DNA of 64,000 nt from Inia geoffrensis (Eukaryota; Chordata; Mammalia; Artiodactyla; Iniidae): positions 81,717,799 to 81,781,798 of the forward strand of contig CM070915.1 in the NCBI GenBank assembly GCA_036417435.1. Direction: 5' to 3'. Numbering within the stretch: position 1 is the stretch's first letter; every line of letters begins with the position of its first letter. The notes below the pieces were generated by a model. That model saw only the letters and a list, made by a program, of their open reading frames with translations, had not been told where the DNA came from and did no database searches. The position numbers were made by a program, and so were the translations under genes. Below, piece after piece: positions 50,563 through 61,730 of this stretch.

Positions 50563-52298
50563 TTGGCCAAAAAGGGCGTATGCGTTTTTTCCTGAATATA
50601 TTCAGGAAAAAACGCATACGCCCTTTTTGGCCAAGTGCATTACTGTCGAAAGGCTGCCTCTTTTCCTACGCTTTCAGAGCAATTCTTATCTACCCCCTGA
50701 TATCTGTTTTCTGCAATTCTGTGTCGCGTTCAAGTCCTCCTCACAGCCTTCCTTCAATAAATTTTTGGATGATAGGGGCCATTTGGAACTCTGCAGGATT
50801 GTGAGTTACAGTGCCAGAAATCTCCTTTTCTCAACTCACTTTCTTGTGAGCTGACCACAAACCCGAAGAAATGCTTCAGGCCCTAATCTCATTCCGGCAT
50901 GGCATGCTGAGCCTTTGGTGAACTCTTCTTCCTGTAGGGAAATCAGAGTTCAATGTGCCCGTCCAAACACATTGAGTTAGCCGCTCATTGGTTATCCTTA
51001 TTGCTGATCATCTTCTACAGAAATTGCAAACTGTGCGAAACAAGAGGTCAAAGGCACTGACTCTCCAAGTGGGGAGAATGTTAATATCGCCTCTGGAACG
51101 GCGAACTCGAGGCCCAGGGGACGAAAATGGCGATGAGTTTTATAAACTTTGCCTGATCACTTCGTGGACCATATTCCGGGTTTTCCATGCATATTTTAGC
51201 TGAAGGATAAATCCCTTAAACGTGGAGATTTGGGACCCGTGGAATGGGAACCATGCACCATTACCTGAAAGGGTCTGCATTCCCTCACCAATAGCATCAG
51301 CCCCAAGTGCCCAGCATTATCTCTCCCACAGCTGTGGATGTAGAGGTGGTAAATCCAAGATTGCACACAAGCCCTGAAGGACTTATTTAAGAATTTCTCT
51401 CTATTTCACAGTCCTTGTGTTTTCTTTTTCAAATTTATTTTTATAAGGGGATTTAGCTTATTTACACGGCTGTGTGTATGCTGCTGTACACAAATGATTT
51501 TCTTATGGAGACCTATAAATGTATGGGTTTTAATTTTCTTCATTGTCAGGTATATTCCTAGATTTTGAATACGCGGTGTTGAGTCCATTTGGTTGAGCGA
51601 GGAGTAGGTCTTGTCTAACATATATTTGGCTTATGGAATGGTATCTGTCCTAATATCAACCTCTGGTTTCATGCAGCCTCCCCACTCTCCTTTCCCCTTA
51701 AGCAAGCATCAGTTTCTTTTGTAAATGTGAGACTCTGTTGTGTTTTGTAATGCAGTTCACGCGTAGCCGTGTTTACATTCCCGGTATTCGTGATATCTTA
51801 TGATGTTTCATTTTCTGTGTGACTTATTTCACTTAGAATCAGCGTAACAAAATCCACTCATTTTGCTGCTACTGGTCTGTTGCCATTGATTTCACTGTTG
51901 AGTGACATTCCATTGTAGGGATGTACCACAACTTTTATATCCATTTTTCTCTTTCTGGGCTATTGTAGTTGTACCATAGTCAAGGTTCCCCTAAAGAGAG
52001 CAGCCCCAAACTTTGGTGTGGCTGTGTCTTTTTCATTTAAATTTTCCGAATCTATAGCACCATAAGTGGAAGTGCCCTAGGCTCTCTAGCTTGGTTTTCT
52101 CTTTGTTCCTGGAAACACCATCCACTTCTCCAGAGTGGCTGTTGGCAATTTATATCCTGCCCATCAGCATAACAAGGCTGCCGGTTCTCCATGGACTGTC
52201 CTGCCTCTCTGGATTTTACACTTTTTTCGGAGGGCCCTTTTGATTGGTGGGAAGTGAAAGTGGCTTGTAGGGCGGATTTCCATTGCAGGCTTGCTTGG
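50563..52298. repeat. Monomer M30, intermediate type
   Basis: The palindrome (50563-50634) is flawless although its surroundings are drifting (CATTACTGTCGAAAGGC just downstream). Its distal part starts the CAGCGTAAC..TTTTGCTGC text that is copied again at ~57.05 kb. Confidence 0.92.
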
Positions 52299-54034
52299 TT
52301 GGCCAAAAAGGGCCTATGCGTTTTTTCCTGAATATATTCAGGAAACAACGCATACGGCCTTTTTGGCCATGTGCATCACTGTCGAACTGCTGCCTCTTTT
52401 CCTATGCTTTCAGAGCAATTCTTATCTACCCCCCGATATCTGTTTTCTGCAATTCTGCGTCGCGTTCAAGTCCTCTTCACAGCCTTCCTTCAATAAATTT
52501 TTGGTTGATAGGGGTCATTTGGAACTCTGCAGGATTGTGAGTTACAGTGCCAAAAATCTCCTTTTCTGAACTCGCTTTCTTGTGAGCTGACCACAAACCC
52601 AAAGAATTGCTTCAGGTCCTAATCTCGTTCCGACACTGCACGCTGAGCCTTTGGTGAATTCTTCTTCCTGTAGGGAAATCAGAGTTCAATGTGCCCGTCG
52701 AAACACATAGAGTTAGTCGCTCATTGGCTCTCCCTATCCCTGTTCATCTTCCACAGAAATTGCAAAGTGTGCCAAACAAGAGGTTAAAGGCACTGTCTCT
52801 CCATGTGGGGAGAGTGTTAATAAGGCATCTGGAACGGAGAACACGAGTACCAGAGGGCGAAAATGGCGATGAGTTTTAGAAATTTTGCCTGGACACTTGT
52901 TGGACCATATTCTGGGTTTTCCATGCATATTTTAGCAGTAGGATAAATCCCTTAAAACTGGAGATTTGGGACCTGTGGAATGGGAACCATGCACCATTAC
53001 ATCAAAGGGTCTGCATTCCCTCACCAATCCTATCAGCCCCAAGTTTCCAGCCTTATCTCTCCCCCAGCTGTGGATGTAGAGGTGGTAAATCCAAGACTCC
53101 TCACAAGCCCTGAAGGGCTTATTTAAGAATTTCTCTCTATTTCACAGTCTTAGTGTTTTGTTTTTCAAATTTATTTTTATAAGGGGATTTAGCTTTTTTT
53201 CACTGCTGTGTTTATGCCGTTGTACACAAAAGATTTTCTTAAGGAGACCTATAAATATATGGGCTTTAAGTTTCTCCATAATCAGGCATATTCTGAGGTT
53301 TTGAATACGGGGTGTTGAGTCCATTTGTTTGAGCAAGGAGTAGGTCTTGTCTAATATATATTTTGCTTGTGGAATGGTATCTGTCCTAAAGTCAACCTCT
53401 GGTTTTATGCAGCCTCCCCACTCTCCTTTCCCCTTAAGCAAGCTTAAGTTTCTTTTCTAAATGTGAGACTCTCTTGTGTTTTGTAATGCAGTTCATGTGT
53501 AGCCGTGTTTACATTCCTGGTATTAGTGATATCTTATGATGTTTTTTTTTCTGTGTGACTTATTTCACTTAGAATCATCGTACCTACGTCCACTCATTAT
53601 GCTGGTACTGGTCTGCTGCCATTGATGTCACTGTTGAGTGATATTCCATTGTAGGTATGCACCACATCTTCTATATACATTTTTCTCTTTCTGGGCTATT
53701 GAAGTTGTACCATAGTCGAGGTTCCGGTAAACAGAGCACCCCCATACTTTGGTGTGGCTGTGCCTTTTTCATGGAAGGTTTCCGAATCTATAGCACTATA
53801 AGTGGAAGTGCCCTAGGCTCTCTAGCTTGTTTTTTTCTTTGTTCCTGGAAACACCATACACTTCTCCAGAGTGGCTGTTGGCAATTTACATACCACCCAT
53901 CAGCATAACAAGGCTGCCAGTTCTCCATGTCCTGTCCTGCCTCTCTGGATTTTACATTTTTTTCGGATGGCCCTTTTGAAGGGTGGGAAGTGAGACTTCT
54001 TTGTAGTGCGGATTTGCATTGCAGACTTGCTTGG
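52299..54034. repeat. Monomer M31, old edge, source-type for M34
   Basis: The palindrome (52299-52370) has four unpaired positions. The unit shares most private changes with M34 at +5,206 bp, including GTCGAAACACATAGAG, ACACTTGTTGGACC and TTAGCAGTAGG. Confidence 0.92.
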
Positions 54035-54106
54035 TTGGCCAAAAAGTGCGTATGCGTCTTTTCCTGAATATATTCAGGAAAAGACGCATACGCCCTTTTT
54101 GGCCAA
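54035..54106. repeat. Palindrome of M32 with a matched pair of substitutions
   Basis: The usual GCGTTTTTTCC of the left arm is GCGTCTTTTCC. The right arm has GGAAAAGACGC instead of GGAAAAAACGC, so pairing is kept. The only unpaired position is GTG against GGG in the left arm. Confidence 0.93.
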
Positions 54107-55769
54107 GTGCATCACAGCCGAAGTACTGCCTCTTTTCTTGTGCTTTCAGAGCAATTCTTATCTACCACCTGATATCTGTTTTCTTCAATTCTGCGTCGTG
54201 TTCAAGTCCTCTTCACAGCCTTCCTTCAATAGATTTTTGGATGATAGGGGTAATTTGTAACTCTGCAGGCTTGTGAATTACAGTGCCAAAAATCTCCTTT
54301 TCTAAACTCTCTTTTTTGTGAGCTGACCGCAAACGCGAAGAATCGCTTCAGGCCTTAAACTCGCTCCGGCACGGCACGCTGAGCCTTTGGTGAATTCTTC
54401 ATCCTGGGGGGAAATCAGAATTCAATGTGCCCGTTCAAACACCTACAGCTAGTCGCTCAATGGTTCTCCTTATTCCTGTTCATCTTCCGCAAAAATTTCA
54501 AACTGTGACAAACAAGATGTTAAAGGCACTGACTCTCCAAGTGGTGAGAATGTTAATAACGCATCTGGAACAGCAAACTCGAGTACCAGGGGTCGAAAAT
54601 GGCGATGAGTTTTAGAAATATTGCCTGGTCACTTGGTGGACCATATTCTGGGTTTTCCATGCCTATTTTAGCTGAAGGATAAATCCCTTAAACCTGGGGA
54701 TTTGGGACCCGTGGAATGGGAACCATGCCCCATTACATCCAAGGGTCTGCATTCCCTCACCCATCCTATCAGCCCCAAGTGTCCAGCCTTATCTCTCCCC
54801 GAGCTGTGGATGTAGAGGTGGTAAATCCAAGACTCCTCTAAAGCCCTGAAGGACTTATTTAAGAATTTCTCTCTATTTCACAGTCTTTGTGTTTTGTTTT
54901 TCAAATTTATTTTTATAAGGGGATTTAGGTTATTTTCACTGCTGTGTTTATGCCGCAGTACACAAATGATTTTCTTAGGGAGATCTATAAATATATGGGT
55001 TTTAAGTTTCTTCATAGTCAGGTATATTCCTAGGTTTTGAATATGGGGTGTTGAGTCCATTTGGTTGAGCAAGGAGTAGGTCTTGTCTAATATATATTTG
55101 GCTTGTGGAATGGGATCTGTACTAATGTAAACTTCTGGTTTTATGCAGCCTCCCCAGTCTCCTTTGCCCTTAAGCAAACATAAGTTTCTTTTGTAAATGT
55201 GGGTCCCTGTGGTGTTTTGTAATACAGTTCATGCGTAGCCGTGTTTACATTCCCGGTATTAGTGATATCTTATGATGTTTCTTTTTCTGTGTGACTTATT
55301 TCACTTAGAAGCATCGTACCTACATCCACTCATTATGCTTCTACTGGTCTGTTGGAATTGATTTCATTGTTGAGTGACATTCCATTGTAGGCATGTACCA
55401 CAACTTCTATGTCCATTTTTCTCTTTCTGGGCTATAGAATTTGTACCATAGTCAAGGTTTCCGTAAGCAGAGAAGCCCCAAATTTTGGTGTGGCTGTGTC
55501 TTTTTCATGGAAATTTTCCGAATCTAAAGCACCATAAGTGGAAGTGCCTTAGGCTCTCTAGCTTGTTTTTTTCTTTGTTCCAGGAAACACCATACACTTC
55601 TCTAGAGTGGCTGTTGGCAATTTACATCCCACCCATCAGCATAACAAGGCTGCCAGTTCTCCATGGCCTGTCCTGCCTCTCTGGATTTTACACTTTTTTT
55701 GATTGCCCTTTTGAGGGGTGGGATGTGAGACTTCATTGTAGTGCGGATTTCCATTGCAGGCTTGCTTGG
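54035..55769. repeat. Monomer M32, old edge, compensated palindrome
   Basis: The palindrome (54035-54106) has one unpaired position plus a matched pair of changes in the two arms. The rest is clearly diverged, for example ACACCTACAGCTAGTCG, GTGACAAACAAGATG and a lost CpG in CATGCGTAGCC. Confidence 0.92.
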
Positions 55770-57504
55770 TTGGCCAAAAAGGGCGTATGCGTTTTTTCCT
55801 GAATATATTCAGGAAAAAACGCATACACCCTTTTTGGCCACGTTCATCACTTTCGAAGTACTGCCTCTTTTCCTATGCTTTCAGAGCAATTCTTATCTAC
55901 CACGTGATATCTGTTTTCTGCAATTCTGCGTCGTTTTCAACTCCTCTTCACAGCCTTCCTTCAATAAATTTTTGGATGAGAGGGTCATTTGTAACTCTGC
56001 AGGCTTGTAAAGTACAGTGCCAAAAATCCCCTTTCCTTAACTCACTTTCTTGTGGGCTGACCGCAAACCCGAAGAATCCCTTCAGGCCTTAATCTCGTTC
56101 CGGCACGGCACGCTGAGCCTTTGGTGAATTATTCTTCCTCTGGGAAAATCAGAGTTCAATGTGCCCGTTCAAACACCTACAGCTAGTCGCTCAATGGTTC
56201 TCCTTATTCCTGATCATCTTCCGCAGAAATTTCAAACTGTGACAAACAAGATGTTAAAGGCACTGACTCTCCAAGTGGGGAGAGTGTTAATAACGCATTT
56301 GGAATGGCGAACTCGAGTACCAGGGCGCGAAAATGGCGATGAGGTTTAGAACTATTGCCTCGTCACTTTGTGGACCATATTCTGGGTTTTCCATGCCTAT
56401 TTTAGCTGAAGGATAAATCCCTTAAACCTGGGGATTTGGGACCCATCGAATGGGAACCATGCACCATTACATCAAAGGGTCTGCATTCCCTCACCAATCC
56501 TATCAGCCCCAAGTGTCCAGCCTTATCTCTACCCGAGCTGTGGATGCAGAGGTGGTAAATCCAAGACTCCTCAAAAGCCCTGAAGGAATTATTTAAGAAT
56601 TTCTCTCTATTTCACAGTCTTTTTGTTTTGTTTTTCAAATTTATTTTTATAAGTGGATTTAGCTTATTTTCACTGCTCTGTTTATGTCGCTGTACACAAA
56701 TGATTTTCTTACGGAGACCTATAAATATATGGGTTTTAAGTTTCTTCATAGTCAGGTATATTCCTAGGTTTTGAATATGGTGTGTTGAGTCCATGTGGTT
56801 GAGCAAGGAGTAGGTCTTGTCTAATATATATTTGGCTTATGGAATGGTATCTGTTCTAATGTCAACATCTGGTTTTATGCAGCCTCCGCACTCTCCTTTC
56901 CCCTTAAGCAAGCATAAGTTTCTATTTTAAATGTGAGACTCTGTTTTGTTTTGTAATGCAGTTCATGTGTAGCCGTGTTTACATTCCCGGTATTAGTGAT
57001 ATCTTATGATGTTTCTTTTTCTGTGTGACTTATTTTACTTAGAATCAGCGTAACTAAATCCACTCATTTTGCTGCTACTGGTCTGTTGCCATTGATTTCA
57101 CTGTTGAGTGACATTCCATTGTAGGGATGTACCACAACTTTTATATCCATTTTTCTCTTTCTGGGCTATTGTAGTTGTACCATAGTCAAGGTTCCCCTAA
57201 AGAGAGCAGCCCCAAACTTTGGTGTGGCTGTGTCTTTTTCATTTAAATTTTCCGAATCTATAGCACCATAAGTGGAAGTGCCCTAGGCTCTCTAGCTTGG
57301 TTTTCTCTTTGTTCCAGGAAACACCATCCACTTCTCCAGAGTGGCTGTTGGCAATTTATATCCCGCCCATCAGCATAACAAGGCTGCCGGTTCTCCATGG
57401 CCTGTCCTGCCTCTCTGGATTTTACACTTTTTTCGGAGGGCCCTTTTGATTGGTGGGAAGTGAAAGTGGCTTGTAGGGCGGATTTCCATTGCAGGCTTGC
57501 TTGG
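55770..57504. repeat. Monomer M33, old edge, with a switch near its end
   Basis: The palindrome (55770-55841) has two unpaired positions. The first ~1.27 kb is close to M32 (ACACCTACAGCTAGTCG, GTGACAAACAAGATG). From ~57,045 the text switches to the M30/M31 type (CAGCGTAAC..TTTTGCTGC). Confidence 0.92.
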
Positions 57505-59240
57505 TTGGCCAAAAAGGGCGTATGCGTTTTTTCCTGAATATATTCAGGAAAAAACGCATACGGCCTTTTTGGCCATGTGCATCACTGTCGAACTGCTGCC
57601 TCTTTTCCTATGCTTTCAGAGCAATTCTTATCTACCCCCCGATATCTGTTTTCTGCAATTCTGCGTCGCGTTCAAGTCCTCTTCACAGCCTTCCTTCAAT
57701 AAATTTTTGGTTGATAGGGGTCATTTGGAACTCTGCAGGATTGTGAGTTACAGTGCCAAAAATCTCCTTTTCTGAACTCGCTTTCTTGTGAGCTGACCAC
57801 AAACCCAAAGAATTGCTTCAGGTCCTAATCTCGTTCCGACACTGCACGCTGAGCCTTTGGTGAATTCTTCTTCCTGTAGGGAAATCAGAGTTCAATGTGC
57901 CCGTCGAAACACATAGAGTTAGTCGCTCATTGGCTCTCCCTATCCCTGTTCATCTTCCACAGAAATTGCAAACTGTGCCAAACAAGAGGTTAAAGGCACT
58001 GTCTCTCCATGTGGGGAGAGTGTTAATAAGGCATCTGGAACGGAGAACACGAGTACCAGAGGGCGAAAATGGCGATGAGTTTTAGAAATTTTGCCTGGAC
58101 ACTTGTTGGACCATATTCTGGGTTTTCCATGCATATTTTAGCAGTAGGATAAATCCCTTAAAACTGGAGATTTGGGACCTGTGGAATGGGAACCATGCAC
58201 CATTACATCAAAGGGTCTGCATTCCCTCACCAATCCTATCAGCCCCAAGTTTCCAGCCTTATCTCTCCCCCAGCTGTGGATGTAGAGGTGGTAAATCCAA
58301 GACTCCTCACAAGCCCTGAAGGGCTTATTTAAGAATTTCTCTCTATTTCACAGTCTTAGTGTTTTGTTTTTCAAATTTATTTTTATAAGGGGATTTAGCT
58401 TTTTTTCACTGCTGTGTTTATGCCGTTGTACACAAAAGATTTTCTTAAGGAGACCTATAAATATATGGGCTTTAAGTTTCTCCATAATCAGGCATATTCC
58501 GAGGTTTTGAATACGGGGTGTTGAGTCCATTTGTTTGAGCAAGGAGTAGGTCTTGTCTAATATATATTTTGCTTGTGGAATGGTATCTGTCCTAAAGTCA
58601 ACCTCTGGTTTTATGCAGCCTCCCCACTCTCCTTTCCCCTTAAGCAAGCTTAAGTTTCTATTTTAAATGTGAGACTCTGTTTTGTTTTGTAATGCAGTTC
58701 ATGTGTAGCCGTGTTTACATTCCCGGTATTAGTGATATCTTATGATGTTTCTTTTTCTGTGTGACTTATTTTACTTAGAATCATCGTACCTAAATCCACT
58801 CATTATGCTGCTACGGGCCTGATGACATTGATTTCATTGCTGAGTGATATTCCATTGTACCTGAGTACCACAACTTCAATATCAATTGTTCTCTTTCTGC
58901 GCTATTGAAGTTTTACAGTAGTCACGGTTCGTGTAAACAGAGAAGCCATAAATTTTGGTTTGTCTCTGTCTTTTTCATTTTAAGTTTCATAATCTATAGG
59001 ACCATAAATGGAAATGCCCTAAGCTCTGTGGCTTGTTTTTTTTATATGTTTCAGGAAACACCATACACTTTTCCAGAGTGGCTGTTGGCAATTTTCATCC
59101 CACCCATCAGTATATCAAGGCTGCCTGTTTTCCATGGCCTGTCCTGCCTCTCTGGATTTTTCCATTTTTTCAGACAGCTCTTTTGAGCGTTGGGAATTGA
59201 GACTTCATTGTAGCGTGGATTTCCTTTGCAGGTTGCTTGG
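57505..59240. repeat. Monomer M34, M31-type tract then fossil text
   Basis: The palindrome (57505-57576) has two unpaired positions. The M31-like text lasts to ~58,655 and then returns to the M33 type (TTTCTATTTTAAATG). After ~58,800 divergence rises sharply. Confidence 0.92.
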
Positions 59241-59312
59241 TTGGCCACAAAGGGCATATGTGTTTTTTCCTGAATGTAATCAGGAAAAAACACATACGCC
59301 CTTTTTCGCCAT
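59241..59312. repeat. Palindrome of M35, core pairing kept by paired changes
   Basis: The left arm has TATGTGTTTTTT for TATGCGTTTTTT and the right arm has AAAAAACACATA for AAAAAACGCATA, so this pair stays matched. Other positions, mostly at the ends and the centre, have lost pairing. Confidence 0.85.
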
Positions 59313-60990
59313 GTGCATCATTTTTGAAGTTGTGCCTCTTTTCCTATGCTTTAAATGTAATTCCAATCTCCCACCTGAAGTCGGTTTCCTGCAATTCTCC
59401 CTCACTTTCAAGTCCTCTTTGCATCCTTACTTCAATATATTTCTAGATGATAGTGAGCATTTGTAACTCTCTTGTTTTGTGAATTACAGTTCCTCTGAGC
59501 TCCTTTTTTCAACTCCCTTTCTTGTGAGTTGACTGTAAAACTGCAAGATTGCTTCAATCCATATTCTTATTTTCGGGCGCCTTGCTGAGCCTTTGGTTAA
59601 TACTTCTTTCTGATGTGAAATTAGAGTGACATGTGTCCTTCAGAGCCCTTACAGCTAATATCTCATTGTTTCTCCCTCTTCCCATTCATCCTCTCCACTC
59701 ATTACAGACTGTGCAAAACAGGAAATTAAAGGCATTGCCTATCCAAATGGTGTGATTTTTAGTAAAGTACCTGGAAAGTCGATCCTGTGACCCAGTAGTG
59801 GAAAAATGAGGTGCGTTTTAGAAACCTTTCCCAATCACATGGTATACCATCTGTTGGGTTTTTCATGCATGGTTTAGCTGTAAGGAGATTCCCTTAAACC
59901 TGGAGTGTTGTGATCCATGGAATGAGGAGCTTTAAGTATTGTATTAGAGGGTCGGCTTTTGCTCACCAAAGCTCACCAATCCTCATAGCCCCATATGTCC
60001 ATCCTTATGTCTTATCCAGTTTTCAATTTATATGTGGTCAATCCACGTTGCATCACAGACCCTGAAACAATTTTGTAAGAATTTTTCTCTCTTTCTTTGT
60101 CTCTGTGTTTTGTTTTAAAATTTATTTTATAATGGAGTTTAGCTGATTTTCACTGCTGTGTTTGTGCCACTCTGCACACACTTGATTCCCTTATGGAGAT
60201 ATATCAATACAAAGGTTTTAAGATTCCTACTACTCACATATATTCCTCTGTGGTGAATAGGGTGTGTTGAGGCCAGTTCATTGAGCAAGGTGTAGATCTT
60301 GTCTATTACGTATTTGGTTTATTGAATGGTATCTGTGTTAATTTCAAACTCTGATTTTACGCATCACTCCACCTCACCTTTCCCGTTAAGCTGACGTAAG
60401 TGTGTTTTCTAAATGTGATACACTCTTCTCCTTTGTAATTCAGTTGTTGTGCAGTCATATTTACATTCCCTCTATGAGTGATATCTTATGACATGTTTCT
60501 TTTTCTGTGTGACTTAACTCAAGCAGTATCATCGAAACTCGGTCCACTCTTTATGCTTCTACTAGCCTTATTACATTTATTTCATGGTGAAGAGATATTC
60601 CATTGTGCGTAAGTACCACACCTTCTTTATCCATTGTTCTCTTTCCTGGGATATTTAAGGTGTACTGAAGTCGAGGTTCTTGTAAACAGAGCAGCCCTAA
60701 ACTTTGTTGTGCCTGTGTCTGTTTGATTTTTAGAATCCCCTAGATATACTCCCGTGATTACAAGTGCCCTATTCTCTGTAGCTCTGTTTTTTAGATGATT
60801 TAGGAACCAGGATACACTTCTCCAGAGTGCCTCTTCTCAGTTTACACACCGCCCATCAGTGTATAAATGCTGCCTGTTCTCCATGGCCTGTCCTGCATTT
60901 CTGCGTTTTACAATTTTTTCGGATGGCCCTTTTGACTGGTAGGAAATGAGACTTCTTTGGTGTGCAGATTTGCATTGCTTGCTTGCTTGG
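59241..60990. repeat. Monomer M35, outermost full unit, heavily diverged
   Basis: It is 1,750 bp long and still alignable end to end, but many positions differ from the main array. The palindrome (59241-59312) has about six unpaired positions. The L1 half is closer to ordinary L1 than any other copy, for example TACCACACCTTCTTTATCCA (60,613-60,632). Confidence 0.88.
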
Positions 60991-61087
60991 TTGCCCATAA
61001 AGTGCATATGCGTGTTTTCCTGAATATATTCAGGAGAAAATGCATACGCCCTTTTTAGCCAACTGCACCATTTTAGAAATCCTGCCG
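60991..61087. repeat. Monomer M36, terminal stub of the array
   Basis: Only the decayed palindrome (60991-61062, about eight unpaired positions) and ~25 bp beyond it remain. Similarity to the satellite fades at about 61,087, so this is the physical right edge of the array. Confidence 0.8.
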
Positions 61088-61225
61088 CCTTGTGCCTTGG
61101 GAAGTAGGCAGAGTCCGAACTTTAGATTATTGATGTCGTCAGGGTCAGAAGCACTCACCAACGGCTTCCCTTAGGTTACATTTTAACTGTCATTGATAGA
61201 TGATGTCAATAAAAATATCTATTCT
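61088..61225. other. Non-satellite junction segment
   Basis: This is unique-looking sequence between the array edge and the L1 scrap. I see no coding frame or repeat I can name. It contains a GTCAATAAAAATATC string near 61,207. Confidence 0.6.
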
Positions 61226-61386
61226 TTTTCAGATTTTTTCCCCTTATACGTTATTGCAAAATATTGAGTGTAGTTCCCTATGCTATACAGTAGTTCCTTG
61301 TAGATGATCTACTTTATACATAGCAGTGTGTATGTGTTAATCCCAAACTGTTAATTTACCCCTCCTCCTACTTTCCCCTTTGGTAA
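61226..61386 (-). mobile_element. Independent L1 3' UTR fragment, antisense
   Basis: The plus strand shows GTAGTTCCCTATGCTATACA, GTGTGTATGTGTTAATCCCA and TTTCCCCTTTGGTAA, the antisense of cetartiodactyl L1 3' UTR. It is far closer to ordinary L1 than the satellite copies are and lacks the satellite's private changes. I therefore read it as a separate, younger insertion. It has the same orientation as the L1 part of the satellite. Confidence 0.8.
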
Positions 61387-61730
61387 TAATAAATTATAAG
61401 ATTTTATACTTCTCAGAAATGGGAGAGCTGAAACAGAGGTATAATTTTCAATGGAAAAGCATTTAAAATAAGATTGAAGCTTTAACCAAGATTATTAGAT
61501 GTACATCCTTGGAAAGAAATCACTTCATTTCTCTAATATTGACCTGACAAATAAGACAAATCTTTTCACTGAACTTGCTTATAATAGAATGATGGAAATA
61601 TAAAATGGAAGTGTTAGAAACATCTTATTTTACCCGAGCCTTATATACTGTTCTATGTTAATTACAGTTTGGCTCACTCATCTGTTCATTGAAGTTACAA
61701 TGTTATCAATTTCTGTTACTCATCCTCCAG
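61387..61730. other. AT-rich sequence, nothing recognised
   Basis: I see no convincing repeat or frame in these ~344 bp. The last ~25 bp are pyrimidine-biased and end in CATCCTCCAG, a plausible splice acceptor for the candidate exon that follows. Confidence 0.5.

Larger units (their letters stand above)
1..61087. repeat. L1-derived macrosatellite array, ~1,736-bp monomer, at least 35 units
   Basis: The same ~1.74 kb text recurs head to tail through the whole span with only substitutions and 1-3 bp indels. The spacing between matching landmarks is 1,733-1,737 bp, except 1,750 bp in the outermost full unit. The array runs off the left window edge and ends near 61,087. Each unit has a 72-bp palindrome, a ~785-bp unidentified half and a ~875-bp antisense L1 3'-end half. 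Short reading frames recur in every unit because the unit recurs. They are broken by unit-specific changes and none looks like a gene. Unit length and L1 ancestry fit the common cetacean satellite as I recall it. Delphinoids have a shorter ~1.58 kb unit, so a non-delphinoid cetacean is favoured. Tandem structure is seen directly; the family name is inferred. Confidence 0.95.

Noticed and set aside
218..61062. Regularly spaced palindromes as a CRISPR array or terminators
   Set aside because: Spacing is ~1.74 kb, the intervening sequence is itself repeated, and the L1 and ERV context is mammalian.
1..61087. CENP-B box
   Set aside because: Scanning TTCG and CGAA sites in the reference unit by eye gave no match to the NTTCGNNNNANNCGGGN pattern. 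A motif scan would settle it for diverged copies.
61387..61730. MIR-like SINE
   Set aside because: A few short strings such as TCACTTCATTTCTCT look MIR-like, but there is no continuous similarity I could defend.
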